Assembly: GCA_041398825.1 (NCBI GenBank)
Contig: JAWKTX010000004.1
Span: 248,001 to 312,000, forward strand
Direction: 5' to 3'
From: Planctomycetaceae bacterium
GTDB taxonomy: Bacteria > Planctomycetota > Planctomycetia > Planctomycetales > Planctomycetaceae
Length of the DNA stretch: 64,000 bases
In this document: positions 9,640 to 18,665 of the stretch, one piece after another
Numbering within the stretch: position 1 is the first letter of the stretch
How the letters are laid out: each line of letters starts with the position of its first letter
Notes under the pieces: generated by a model
Database searches by the model: none
The model's input: the letters and a program-made list of their open reading frames with translations, nothing else
Told to the model about the DNA's origin: nothing
Translations under genes and position numbers: made by a program

Positions 9640-9685
9640 AAAAACGAAACAAACCCGAGAAATGCACACGGCATTTCCGGGTTTG
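9640..9685 (-). terminator. Rho-independent terminator of the tRNA-Gln unit
   Basis: On the minus strand, a 15-bp stem (CAAACCCG/CGGGTTTG outer part, GAAATGC/GCATTTC inner part, one bulged A at 9658) closes a 5-base loop at 9666-9670 and is followed by the U-rich tract UUUCGUUUUU (9649 down to 9640). It starts 20 bases after the tRNA 3' end. Confidence 0.85.
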
Positions 9686-9705
9686 AATCTGACTGCCTGA
9701 TAAAT

Positions 9706-9777
9706 TTACCCTGTAGGGACTCGAACCCCAACCAACAGAGCCAGAATCTGTCGTGCTACCGATTACACCACAGGGTA
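9706..9777 (-). tRNA. tRNA-Gln (anticodon CUG)
   Basis: A 72-nt cloverleaf on the minus strand. Acceptor stem TACCCTG/CAGGGTA (7 bp) with discriminator A at 9706; D arm GTG/CAC; anticodon stem ACAGA/TCTGT with loop TTCTGGC giving anticodon CTG; 4-nt variable loop; T arm TGGGG/CCCTA with loop TTCGAGT. CCA is not encoded. The weak U1-A72 pair is a known glutamine tRNA feature. It decodes CAG. The tRNA stands alone with its own promoter and terminator. Confidence 0.97.
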
Positions 9778-9817
9778 ATGTCCGACCGAATTCCGCGAAT
9801 TCAACCGTGCGGGCAGA

Positions 9818-9846
9818 AATCTAACGTGCTGCTCAGCTTGTGTAAA
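9818..9846 (-). promoter_or_regulatory. Sigma70-like promoter of tRNA-Gln
   Basis: Minus strand: TTTACA (9846-9841), a 17-bp spacer, then TAGATT (9823-9818). The -35 matches the consensus at 5 of 6 positions and the -10 at 4 of 6. The -10 ends about 40 bases before the mature tRNA; the leader carries two close GAATTC copies that could fold. Confidence 0.65.
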
Positions 9847-10344
9847 GCCCTGGATTGAACTCCCCGGATTCGATAGCCAAGGGAACAATCACAACTCATT
9901 CGAAATCGACCACTTCCTGGACACCGAGCAAAAGATTTTGGTTCGAAGTCCTCCAGCGAAAGTGTCAGAACGGGGGAAACGGACCAGTTTCCATGCGGTT
10001 CAGAAATTGCCCGCGAATCACCGAGAACGCTGGCCGGCACCGATCCCATAGCCATAGACGCTCATTGCAAATCCAACGGTTCAGACAGGTTGCGTATCAG
10101 CCTGCAGCCAGAGTGAGCCAGGCAGCAGGGTGGCGTACGGCATGACGACAACCGGTCCCCGGACTGATGAATCCTGGAGCTTTCAGGGCGTCAATCCAAA
10201 GATAATTGTGTTCAATTGTGACTAAGACCTGACTTTGTGAGAATGAGTTTGTGCACTGGAATTGCTGAGCCTGCCTCAACCTGCGTGCAAACGCAGTCGG
10301 TCCAATCCGGTGACGGTAGGCATTGGTGGGATCGAGAGGCCGAA
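9847..10344. other. Intergenic region between tRNA promoter and KOW-like gene
   Basis: No convincing gene on either strand. Only small repeats are seen (CATAGCCATAG near 10045; ATTGTGTTCAATTGTG near 10205). Confidence 0.4.
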
Positions 10345-10899
10345 TTGAAAGACGTCAGATTCTCACTCCGCGAACGGTTGATTGCGAGCCAGATCTGGAT
10401 GCGTCTTCGGCTGCCTGGATCACTTGCGTTCGCACTTTGGTGTCTGTTCGCGACGATGGAATTCTCGCTTGCTGTACTCAGTTCCCCAAAGATTATTCTG
10501 CTGCTCCTGGTCACGATACCTGCAGCCGGACTGCTCGCGATCATTACTGAACCGTTTGCTGCATACTTTTTGTTCTCCGACCTCGTGGATTGGCAAATTC
10601 GAAAAAATGGAGCACCATTCACTGTCGGTGATCGCGTCGTCATCATCCCGGGGCAACACTCAGGGCGAAGTGCAACCATTACATCATTGGGGCAATGCCA
10701 GTCCCTGAGAGTCACGATTGACGGCGACGAGACTGAGATTTGTGGGTACTCCCATCATCAACTCAAACGCTGCGGAACCATCAACAACACCTTGCTGAGT
10801 TCGCCAGCGGGCCCGGTGTGTTTCATAATGCAAAGCACACGCTTTGAATCTGGTTACTTCGCCAGGACTTTGTCATGCGATGAGTTCGTTATGCGATGA
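10345..10899 (+). CDS. Unknown membrane protein with C-terminal KOW-like domain
   Basis: About 184 residues. Two hydrophobic helices (LPGSLAFALWCLFATMEF; IILLLLVTIPAAGLLAIITE) are followed by AYFLFSDLVDWQIRKNGAPF and a small beta-rich segment, FTVGDRVVIIPGQHSGRSATI, which resembles a KOW or SH3-like barrel. I prefer a TTG start at 10345, preceded by GAGAGG at 5-base spacing; a GTG at 10237 would add 36 residues that do not look protein-like. The last 11 bases overlap, tail to tail, the end of the minus-strand DUF1501 gene. The function is unknown; the domain suggests nucleic-acid or protein binding at the membrane's inner face. Confidence 0.6.
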   Translation: MKDVRFSLRERLIASQIWMRLRLPGSLAFALWCLFATMEFSLAVLSSPKIILLLLVTIPAAGLLAIITEPFAAYFLFSDLVDWQIRKNGAPFTVGDRVVIIPGQHSGRSATITSLGQCQSLRVTIDGDETEICGYSHHQLKRCGTINNTLLSSPAGPVCFIMQSTRFESGYFARTLSCDEFVMR

Positions 10900-12334
10900 T
10901 TTCCTCGATGACCTGTCCACCGAACTGCGAAAGCTGTTTAAAACGACCTCCGTGAAACCATGTAAGCCGATTGTCATCGAGGCCAAGGAGTCGAAGCAGC
11001 GTCACGTGGAGGTCGCGAATCGGGTGGACACAATCAACGGCGCTGTCTCCAATTTCATCTGTGGCACCGATTGTGTGGCCACCACGCACGCCACCGCCGG
11101 CAAACCAAACCGTCATTGCTCTGGCGTTGTGGTCTCTTCCATAAGCCAGACCTCCGCGCACGCCGTTATCAGGGCTGCGGCCGAATTCGCCACACCAGAC
11201 GACGAGCGTGTTTTCCAGCAACCCACGTTCTCGCAGGTCTCTAATCAACCCGGCAATCGGTCGATCTACTGCTTTCATCAGCGATGAATGTGCGCGTGCG
11301 ATGTAGTCGTGCGAATCCCAGGTGCCTGCATACAGCTGCACGAAACGAACACCGCGTTCAACCAATCGACGTGCGAGCAGACATTTTCGGCCAAATGCTT
11401 CGCAGGATGGATCATCCAGCCCATACATCTGATGAGTGGCGGCGGTTTCTCCATTCAGTTCCAGGATTCCGGGTACTTCCATCTGCATCCGGAATGCAAG
11501 TTCATAGGACTCCATTCGCGCCGACAGATCGTCCGTTTGCTGGTGCCGATCACGATGCCGGGCGTTCAGCTTTTGGAGCAGATTCAGGTTCTCGCGCTGG
11601 TGTTCGCGGGTAATCTCTTTGCGCGGCAGAAGATCCAGGATTGGAGTTCCCTGAGGGCGAAGTGGCGTTCCCTGAAAATGTGCGGGCAAATAGCCGCTGC
11701 TCCAGTTGGAAGGCCCTCCCTGTGGGTGGGCTAATTCCGGCAGGACAATAAACCCCGGCAGATTCTGGTTTTCGGTGCCCAGACCATAAGTCACCCAGGC
11801 TCCCACAGCCGGATCACCGACAAACTGATTGCCCGTGTTCATGTGGTACAGAGCAGTAGGATGGTTGACTGATTCGGCCTGAAGTCCGCGATAAAAGCAA
11901 ATATCATCCGCAACGTGCTGCAGGTATTCCCAGTTGGTTGCCATATCCGCCCCGCATTGACCAGCCTTGCGGAACTGAAACGGACTTTGAACGTAATACC
12001 TGGTTCCGCTTTCCATTGCGGATTTGTTCTTGCCCTGTCGAGTAAATTGTTTGAGATGAACGGATTCCAGTTCGGGCTTGGGATCGAAGGTGTCGATGTG
12101 GCTCGGCCCACCCTCCATCATCAGGAAGATGCATTGAGTCGCTTTTGCCGGAACATGCTGCGATCTGGATGCGAGCGGCGATTCGCCGGCGGCTGGCATA
12201 CGAGGAGCAGTCTCATCCGCCATCATTCCCGTTAGGGCCACTGAACCAAGGCTTGCCCCCAGTCCGTAAAGAGCCGCGCGATCAAGAAGATTTCGGCGAC
12301 TCATCATCGGTTGTTGTGGAGAGAATTCTGTCAT
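10889..12334 (-). CDS. DUF1501 (sulfatase-like) protein
   Basis: A 481-residue planctomycete DUF1501 protein, a family of the alkaline-phosphatase/sulfatase fold with unproven function. The N-terminus SRRNLLDRAALYGLGASLG is a Tat-type signal, so it is probably exported folded. Family blocks seen: CIFLMMEGGPSHIDTFDPKP, ARRLVERGVRFVQLYAG, TLVVWCGEFGRSPDNG, RDHNARAMTVWFAGGGVRGG, and the ending RFKQLSQFGGQVIEEIIA. In planctomycetes these genes usually follow a DUF1549/DUF1553 cytochrome-like gene; none is adjacent here. ATGs at 12334 or 12307 are both possible starts; neither has a clear ribosome-binding site. Confidence 0.93.
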   Translation of the reverse strand: MTEFSPQQPMMSRRNLLDRAALYGLGASLGSVALTGMMADETAPRMPAAGESPLASRSQHVPAKATQCIFLMMEGGPSHIDTFDPKPELESVHLKQFTRQGKNKSAMESGTRYYVQSPFQFRKAGQCGADMATNWEYLQHVADDICFYRGLQAESVNHPTALYHMNTGNQFVGDPAVGAWVTYGLGTENQNLPGFIVLPELAHPQGGPSNWSSGYLPAHFQGTPLRPQGTPILDLLPRKEITREHQRENLNLLQKLNARHRDRHQQTDDLSARMESYELAFRMQMEVPGILELNGETAATHQMYGLDDPSCEAFGRKCLLARRLVERGVRFVQLYAGTWDSHDYIARAHSSLMKAVDRPIAGLIRDLRERGLLENTLVVWCGEFGRSPDNGVRGGLAYGRDHNARAMTVWFAGGGVRGGHTIGATDEIGDSAVDCVHPIRDLHVTLLRLLGLDDNRLTWFHGGRFKQLSQFGGQVIEEIIA

Positions 12335-12440
12335 CAGCGAATACCTGCTTCGAACAAGGGTACCCTGAGGCTGGCTGGTGAAAGCTTGTCGAATTGAATC
12401 GCCGCGGCATCCGGAAGCATGTTCACTTTTTCGGTAGGTC

Positions 12441-13223
12441 TTATTTCTTTTTCAGCACGAAAACAACATCTTCGGTGCGTCCGTTGATCTTTATCGGCTT
12501 GTCGATGTTGTACGCGAAGTCGTAGGTTTCTGCGATTTCGAATTCCGGCACTTTCTTCATCAAAGACTGAAACTGAGCATTCTTGTAGGTTCGGTATTCC
12601 ATGTGATCCACGATTCGCAAACGTTTCGTGGGAGTGTAGACATCGATGTGCATTCCAAGGTGTTCAAGACGGGTCTTTCGGTCAATTCCCTTCGACCACA
12701 TGTAAGAGTTTACGACCAGATTGCCCCGACGTGCTGACCAGCTTTCCTCTTCCATTGGCTCACCAATTGTGGGTTCCAGATGGATACCAAGAATATAGAG
12801 ACCGCCTTTCTTCATCGCGGCCGCCATGCATTTGAGGTGGCTGACGGCTGCCGCCTCGGTGCTCAAATGGCGAAACGTGTTGATGGTGTTAAACGCGGCA
12901 TCAAACTTTTTCTTAACTTTGAAGTCAGACATATCATCGACCGTGACACTTTCGGCGAAGCCATGGCGTTTGAGTCTGTCGTTGCAGAACTTGACTGCTT
13001 TTTCGTTCAGATCATTCCCGGCCACATCGTAACCGGCTTTGGCCATGCGGATGAGCAGGCGGCCTGTTCCGCACGCGGGTTCAAACAGTCTCCGGACCTG
13101 ACAGCCGGCATGTTTCCTGAAACACGCATTCATGAAATCAAACTCTGCCTTGCAGTCTGATCCAAACAGCAGGTCGTAGTATTTGGGAAAGTCATAGATG
13201 CTGGCCGTGACGTCGTGAGACAT
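12441..13223 (-). CDS. Class I SAM-dependent methyltransferase
   Basis: A 260-residue cytoplasmic methyltransferase. Motif I is RRLFEPACGTGRLLIRMAKAG, followed by VAGNDLNEKAVKFCNDRL (the acidic residue binding the SAM ribose) and DAAFNTINTFRHL as motif IV. The beta-rich C-terminal half (RLRIVDHMEYRTYKN, PEFEIAETYDFAYN) is typical of small-molecule methyltransferases with a DUF-type cap. Substrate unknown. The ATG at 13223 (MSHDVTASIYDFPKYYDLL) is preferred over a TTG at 13244. No ribosome-binding site is obvious. Neighbours on the same strand are separated by more than 100 bases, so it may be monocistronic. Confidence 0.85.
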   Translation of the reverse strand: MSHDVTASIYDFPKYYDLLFGSDCKAEFDFMNACFRKHAGCQVRRLFEPACGTGRLLIRMAKAGYDVAGNDLNEKAVKFCNDRLKRHGFAESVTVDDMSDFKVKKKFDAAFNTINTFRHLSTEAAAVSHLKCMAAAMKKGGLYILGIHLEPTIGEPMEEESWSARRGNLVVNSYMWSKGIDRKTRLEHLGMHIDVYTPTKRLRIVDHMEYRTYKNAQFQSLMKKVPEFEIAETYDFAYNIDKPIKINGRTEDVVFVLKKK

Positions 13224-13435
13224 GGTCGAATTGCAGTGTTTCAAAAGGGGATTATCGAATGGAAGTACACATCAGTCTCGCGGCGAAGCACACGGGTTCG
13301 TAGACTGAAAATGGATTGAGAGGCTAACACACCGGCGACCATGAGGCGAATTTCGAGCCCGGGGGGGCACCCAAAATGACGCCATCGGACCTGGCTTGCG
13401 CCGGTGAACAGGAAACGATTCGTCGATTCTGATGG

Positions 13436-14668
13436 TCAGGGCAGGAATCGAATGCAAACGGGGCGGCCCACTTCAACCATATGATCTGTAGACTTGAGAT
13501 TTCCCGTCGTCTGGTTGATTTCGAAGGTGATCACGGTGTCAGAATTCTGGTTTTCGGCCAGCAGAAACAGCCCGTTCGGAGCAATGACAAAATTACGAGG
13601 TTCCTGGCCACCAGTACTCACGACATCCACAAGGGTGAGCGTACCGTCGTCCGAATTTACCGTGTAAACAGCGATACTGTCATGACCACGATTGCTGACG
13701 TAGGCAAATTTACCAGTCGGGTGCACCAGGCACTCTGCGGTACTGCGGCGAACGCTGGCTTCCGTATCTTTCGGCAGCGTGGAGAGATCCTGAATGCGAG
13801 TGAGCCCTCCATGTTCCCGGTCTCGATGAAATACAGAAACCATGCAGGTGAGTTCGTTGTTTGAGTATGCGAATTTTCCGTTCGGGTGAATGGAAAAGTG
13901 TCTGGGACCTCCGCCGGGCTCAACGGAAACTGACGACGGTGACGCGGCTTCCAGGATGCCGGAGCTTTCGTCAAATCGATAGATTTGAATGCGATCCGTG
14001 CCCAGATCAGCGGCGTAGGCGAATCGATTATCGGCGCTCAGATTAATCGAATGGGCATGGGCCGCTTCCTGCCTCGACTTATCAACGCTGCTGCCTTCGT
14101 GCTGCACATTACACGAAGCCGGCCCCAACGCTCCGTCATCTCCGATTGGATAGACGACAATGTTGCCTCCCACATAGTTTGCGATCAACAGGAATTTGCC
14201 TGTGCCGTCAATATTGCAGTGGCAGGGAGCTCCGCCAAGTGACGGCTGCTGGTTAATCAGTGTCAGCATCCCGTCCTCCTGAATTCGATAGGCAGAAACT
14301 CCACCATTCGCCCGACCTTCGCCTTCGCTGACTTCATTGACTGCGTAGAGGAATTTTCCGGACGCGTGAATTGCAAGGAATGACGGATTGATTGCCTCGG
14401 CCGCGAGAACAGGTGTCGAAATTGCTCCGGTTTCGTCGTCGAATGAGCAGGTGTAGATACCTTCGCTGCTGCTGCCCCCAACTGTATAGGTACCAATGTA
14501 AAGACGATGCATGTCTGCCTTTCCGATTCCTCCTGACACAAGTGCAAGAATGAATGCCAGTAGCAACTGACTTTTCCACCCGTGAGAGCTGCAGGCAACT
14601 TTCCTTAACCGCCCGATTCCTGGCAGGAGTGATGCAGTTAGCATAGGGAAAAGTGTGTGTGTCCGCAT
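13436..14668 (-). CDS. Beta-propeller lactonase (6-phosphogluconolactonase-like, YbhE/Pgl family)
   Basis: About 410 residues. A signal-like hydrophobic segment (SQLLLAFILALVSGGIGKA) is followed by a seven-bladed propeller of the lactonase/Pgl family: RLYIGTYTVGGSSSEGIYTCSFD, INPSFLAIHASGKFLYAVNE, GGAPCHCNIDGTGKFLLIANY, AHAHSINLSADNRFAYAADLGTD, GGGPRHFSIHPNGKFAYSNNE and NFVIAPNGLFLLAENQNSD. These repeated H-x-S-x-N-G-K-F-A-Y turns are diagnostic. Because it seems exported, its substrate may be an extracytoplasmic sugar lactone rather than 6-phosphogluconolactone. Start ATG 14668 (GCGGAA upstream) is preferred to a GTG at 14698. Confidence 0.88.
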   Translation of the reverse strand: MRTHTLFPMLTASLLPGIGRLRKVACSSHGWKSQLLLAFILALVSGGIGKADMHRLYIGTYTVGGSSSEGIYTCSFDDETGAISTPVLAAEAINPSFLAIHASGKFLYAVNEVSEGEGRANGGVSAYRIQEDGMLTLINQQPSLGGAPCHCNIDGTGKFLLIANYVGGNIVVYPIGDDGALGPASCNVQHEGSSVDKSRQEAAHAHSINLSADNRFAYAADLGTDRIQIYRFDESSGILEAASPSSVSVEPGGGPRHFSIHPNGKFAYSNNELTCMVSVFHRDREHGGLTRIQDLSTLPKDTEASVRRSTAECLVHPTGKFAYVSNRGHDSIAVYTVNSDDGTLTLVDVVSTGGQEPRNFVIAPNGLFLLAENQNSDTVITFEINQTTGNLKSTDHMVEVGRPVCIRFLP

Positions 14669-14888
14669 GTTGAGTAATTCCGCTGTCCAGATTTGCACGG
14701 GTCAGATCGCACGGTTCAGCCAGACAAAGAGGCGAAAGAGCTGAGCCGTCGGGATACCCATGATCTCGTCCGGGATCGATGCACGCAACCAAAGGGCTGC
14801 TGTCCGCATAAAAGTCCCTGATCTTACTGTCGCATCAGAGCAAATGCACAGGCCGGCAGCGCGGGATCGCCGTTCGATCTGAATTTCA

Positions 14889-17093
14889 CTAATCGTGATG
14901 AATAAGGATCGGCTGCAGCTGTACGCTTCCGGCGGTATCGAGGACCCGGAAAATTTCCAGCACAAACGGGGTCGACGAATAGCAGGTTGGGGGCACAAAT
15001 GCAGACCAGGCATCGTGGATGCGTTCGTCGCTGGACGTTCGCGTCGTACTCTCAATGATGCCGTTGACAGCAATTGCAATGTCGATCGGCTGCGTCCAGC
15101 CAACCTCCGTCCGACTGGTGGAGGCAATCATCTTTGCTTCAAAAAAACATGGAACACAATCCAAGCCGGGCAGAATTCCGTCACCTCCGGAAAGCAGAAC
15201 CGTCTTCAAATCCGGAGAGACCTGAGGAAATTGATCAACGCGAGTGCCAAGAAGTTCCGGCCTGACTTGCATTGCCGTTGACAACTTTACTTCGTCCCCC
15301 GCGCCAAAGAGTGCATGCATTCTGGCCGCAGACGCAAAACGACTCTGAAAATCCGGCTCCGTCACAATATCTGCCTCCGGGCCGATCATGGTCTTTCGGA
15401 GTCGCGGTTGAAACTCCCCGGCGATTGACTGACCGTCGAACGGCACGTCGATATTCAGTTGAAGCACGTCCAGAATTGTAGGAAGGACGTCTATTGTTTC
15501 GACGTTCGCATCGCTTGTTTCCCCCTGACTCTGCCCTGGAAGCTTTACGAACAATGGCACACTCATAATGTCCGCCAGCGTTTCATCTGATGGTTCGCGT
15601 CGATTCATGCCGGGTACGAAGGACATCCCGTGATCAGCAGTTACCACCAGAAGGCAGTCTTCCCAAAGCCCCGAGTCTTTCAGCTGGTCGATTGTTCGTG
15701 CAATCTGCGCATCAACCCACTGCAACTGCATCAGATAACGTTGCCAGCCGAGCATCGCGTCGCGTTCGTCATTGCTCCAGATTTCTCCAATTTCCCCCAT
15801 CGCACCCTGGGGGAAAAGATTAAATCCGGGATTGTCGAGATAGCGAGTTCCGTCAGGGAACAGACTCCACGGATCATGCGGCGCGACAATGTGCAATGCC
15901 GCAAACAACGTTTTTTCTCCTGGGGTCAGACTACGAATAAAGTGATCAAACTGGTCTGGGCGATAGGTGTCCCACGGATAAATGATGCACCCTCGCTCAG
16001 CCTTTGCCGCGTACTGGGGGTTCGTAACCTCAGCAATCCCAAACCAGGTGTGTGGTATGGGCGAATCGACGCCGGGCGTTCCATCCGGAAATGTGGTTTT
16101 GAGGTAGACTCGGGAGAGTGTTGAAAGCAGAAGCTTCGTCTGTACCACGGTGCTTCGCTTCTCGAGATGTTCGAGTAACTCTTTGGGACAGAGACGGGTA
16201 ACAGGCTCGAGTACCAGCATATCGAACTGGTCTGTATCATAGATGAAGCGGAACAGGTTGTTCGGCCATGTCGCTTCCACCGGCGCGCCATCGGCGTAGG
16301 GTACGTTGCCGGACAGAATGGCCGGGACAGCACTGCCCGTTCGGTAATGCACGGTCGTTGCATTACGATACCAGGAACTCGTGGCTGCGAGCGAAGCGAA
16401 GCCCGGAAAACGAACGGCATCAATGTTGTGTTCACGGTCGAGCAACGACATGCCGCAGAAACCATCGAAAACAATAAGAATGACAGGTCGTGGTTTCTGT
16501 GCCGACAGGGCGCGAGCCGTCGAGGCGGGAGCAGGTGGCCAGAGAACGGATTGAATGCCTGCATTCGTGAAGAGGTTGACCGGAAACAGGAACACTCCCA
16601 GGAGGCTGTATTCCAGAAACTGACGAACAGCCGCGCGACGCTGATACACGGACGTCATGGCACCGGCAAGTGGCACGGCAATCAGGGACATCAGCAGATC
16701 CGAAATCCCGAATCGCATGAGCTGAAATGATTGCACAAGCCAGAAGTTCATCGTCAGAAGGAAGAGCAGAATCAGCAGGAAGACACTCGCTGTATGTGCT
16801 TTGATTCCAGCCCGGGTTCCGCACGTCCGGCCCATAACAATCGCCAGCAGCGACAAAACCGCCGTCGGAACAAACACCACAACCGCTACCGCAAGGCAGA
16901 CCGCGGTGAATTCCATTCGCTCGAGTCGAAGGTAGGCAGGATTCTGTTGCAGGCGAAACATGACCGGCTGTGCAATCGCAAAACCACTGAGCGCCAGCAG
17001 GTGCAAACACCGCCTCACAGCGCTGACACCTTCAATCGACGACGACGACGAATCTGCAGCTGGTGCTGCCATTGATGTTTCCTGCAAGCTCAT
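14889..17093 (-). CDS. Membrane-anchored sulfatase / phosphotransferase-like enzyme
   Basis: A 734-residue protein with about five N-terminal membrane helices (roughly residues 25-190) followed by an extracytoplasmic alkaline-phosphatase-superfamily domain. Seen: PVILIVFDGFCGMSLLD (metal Asp), VHYRTGSAVPAILSGNVP (nucleophile region), HIVAPHDPWSLFPDG, and LLVVTADHGMSFVPG (metal Asp-His). The C-x-P-S-R formylglycine motif of true sulfatases is absent, so the nucleophile is probably Thr or Ser, as in phosphoethanolamine or phosphoglycerol transferases; that is inference. It follows the kinase-like/methyltransferase gene, 33 bases after its stop (a TTG at 17123 would leave 3 bases). Last gene of a three-gene operon probably modifying a surface lipid or glycan. 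Confidence 0.85.
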   Translation of the reverse strand: MSLQETSMAAPAADSSSSSIEGVSAVRRCLHLLALSGFAIAQPVMFRLQQNPAYLRLERMEFTAVCLAVAVVVFVPTAVLSLLAIVMGRTCGTRAGIKAHTASVFLLILLFLLTMNFWLVQSFQLMRFGISDLLMSLIAVPLAGAMTSVYQRRAAVRQFLEYSLLGVFLFPVNLFTNAGIQSVLWPPAPASTARALSAQKPRPVILIVFDGFCGMSLLDREHNIDAVRFPGFASLAATSSWYRNATTVHYRTGSAVPAILSGNVPYADGAPVEATWPNNLFRFIYDTDQFDMLVLEPVTRLCPKELLEHLEKRSTVVQTKLLLSTLSRVYLKTTFPDGTPGVDSPIPHTWFGIAEVTNPQYAAKAERGCIIYPWDTYRPDQFDHFIRSLTPGEKTLFAALHIVAPHDPWSLFPDGTRYLDNPGFNLFPQGAMGEIGEIWSNDERDAMLGWQRYLMQLQWVDAQIARTIDQLKDSGLWEDCLLVVTADHGMSFVPGMNRREPSDETLADIMSVPLFVKLPGQSQGETSDANVETIDVLPTILDVLQLNIDVPFDGQSIAGEFQPRLRKTMIGPEADIVTEPDFQSRFASAARMHALFGAGDEVKLSTAMQVRPELLGTRVDQFPQVSPDLKTVLLSGGDGILPGLDCVPCFFEAKMIASTSRTEVGWTQPIDIAIAVNGIIESTTRTSSDERIHDAWSAFVPPTCYSSTPFVLEIFRVLDTAGSVQLQPILIHHD

Positions 17094-17126
17094 TCTGGCT
17101 ATTCTCGTGGTCGACGGTGGCAACGA

Positions 17127-18662
17127 TCATCGCGGCTGGATGTAGTACAGTGATCGTGTCTTTGACGGCAGATCCCAGCGTTGCTGAATGTCAAAATGAT
17201 GCGTCAGCAGTCGTTCAAAACGCTCTCGACTGTAGTCCGGAAATTGATCCGTTCGATTGGCAAGCAGAGACTGCACCTGTGGGTCATCCCGATCAACGAA
17301 CTCAATAACGACGGATGCCTGACGCGCGACGAGCCAGTCGATGACCTGATCCAGCAAAAGGTTTTCGCCAATGACCAGATGGTGAATCACCGCAAGCATC
17401 AGGATCAGGTCGGGGTGACTGCGTTCTTCGAGCCGTTTGCGTTCGGCGCCGTTCCATCCCAGTGACGGCGACGCGTCCGCGAGGTTGAACACCATGGGAA
17501 TGATATTCCCGACGCGATCAGATCCCAGATGTTTGTACAGTTGATTCACAGTCAGGTGATCGATGTCCATCGCCAGGACACAACGAGATTGTGCTGCTGC
17601 GATTCTGGAATATCGACCTCGATTGCACCCAATGTCCCACACCTGATTCCAGTGCCTGGTGGATACGATTTCGGAGACGTGAATTTCCTTTGCCGCACCG
17701 TCGTTCTGAACGGGAGCAGAGGCAGCGTCGTACTGAATCCAGCGTGACTGTGTTTCCTGCCAGTTCAGGTTCTCGATGATTCGCTGAAGACCTCTCAGGT
17801 TATTCAGTATGACATCTTTCCCGAATCCCGCTTCCGCCAGAGAACCGGCGACTCCGGTTTGCATAGCCGAAGCTGACCTGGCGGTATCGGCATGATCGAG
17901 TTTCGCATGCAGTCTGACGTGGCTGAAGACGCCGGCGCGAAAGGTGTCGCGAAAGGACAGCAGGCCGGACATTTGCCGAGGAGTGATGCCTTCAACGCGG
18001 CCTCGCAGCATCGGCTGAAAATCCACGCCTCGGTAAGCCTGCAGCATCAGCGGGTAAAGAAACAGCTGGCAGAATTGCCGGTAACCCTCCCACGCCTGCC
18101 CGGGACGCAGCGGAGTGAAAGACGACGTGTCGATAAATGTGGGCCGCGTTCCAGCAAATTGAACGTTGTAAGGAGTCGCGTCCTTCAGAATTACATCGTC
18201 CGCCAGAGCCCGCTGAAGCAGATCGAGCGTCAACAGCGCAGCCGATTTGAGCATTTCAAAGGACCACTCAAACGGATACGTGATGACAGGGATACGCTCA
18301 TGCCGAAGCACACCCTGCCACGATGCTGGCGAATCAATCGAAACAGACTGCCCGTCGATCCGACGGGTTCGCATTCGTCCTGCCGAGAGCAGAGGGAGAG
18401 AATCATCAGCATGATCGCTGCGTGACAGTACAGGCAGCAGATCGAGCGTTTGCTGACCGTCCAGCAGATGTGTCCTGACAATTAAGCCTTCATTCATCGC
18501 CGACAGGAAGAACGGCCGAGCCGAGATTGCGTTCCAGTCGCTCAGACCTTCGGCACTTAGCGACCGATACACTTGCCCTTCATGGAAGAACACACGAGCG
18601 CTGCGATCTCGAAAAGAACCGGCATCAAATCGCGCCGTTGATTGCTCATTGGTTTGAAGCAA
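17127..18662 (-). CDS. Two-domain protein: kinase-like N-terminal half and SAM methyltransferase C-terminal half
   Basis: 511 residues. The C-terminal half is a class I methyltransferase: VWDIGCNRGRYSRIAA (342-356) is motif I, AMDIDHLTVNQLYKHL carries the ribose-binding acid, and LILMLAVIHHLVIGENLLL is motif IV. The N-terminal half (about 25-260) contains LKDATPYNVQF and, 12 residues after N166, FIDTSSF. The D161-x4-N166 ... D178 spacing mirrors the catalytic and metal-binding residues of APH/Kdo-kinase-like folds; the glycine loop is not obvious. It begins with TTG at 18662: GGAG lies six bases upstream and overlaps the stop of the small upstream gene. Related full-length proteins are, to my knowledge, annotated only as methyltransferases, and some as nodulation NoeA-like. 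Confidence 0.85.
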   Translation of the reverse strand: MLQTNEQSTARFDAGSFRDRSARVFFHEGQVYRSLSAEGLSDWNAISARPFFLSAMNEGLIVRTHLLDGQQTLDLLPVLSRSDHADDSLPLLSAGRMRTRRIDGQSVSIDSPASWQGVLRHERIPVITYPFEWSFEMLKSAALLTLDLLQRALADDVILKDATPYNVQFAGTRPTFIDTSSFTPLRPGQAWEGYRQFCQLFLYPLMLQAYRGVDFQPMLRGRVEGITPRQMSGLLSFRDTFRAGVFSHVRLHAKLDHADTARSASAMQTGVAGSLAEAGFGKDVILNNLRGLQRIIENLNWQETQSRWIQYDAASAPVQNDGAAKEIHVSEIVSTRHWNQVWDIGCNRGRYSRIAAAQSRCVLAMDIDHLTVNQLYKHLGSDRVGNIIPMVFNLADASPSLGWNGAERKRLEERSHPDLILMLAVIHHLVIGENLLLDQVIDWLVARQASVVIEFVDRDDPQVQSLLANRTDQFPDYSRERFERLLTHHFDIQQRWDLPSKTRSLYYIQPR

Positions 18663-18665
18663 TGG

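Noticed and set aside
10237..10344. GTG-initiated N-terminal extension of the KOW-like gene
   Set aside because: The added residues do not look like protein sequence, and a TTG at 10345 has a better ribosome-binding site.
15926..16564. Minus-strand open frame of 212 codons within the sulfatase-like gene
   Set aside because: Different frame of the same strand inside a clearly coding gene, with Arg/Ser/Pro-rich composition and no start site.
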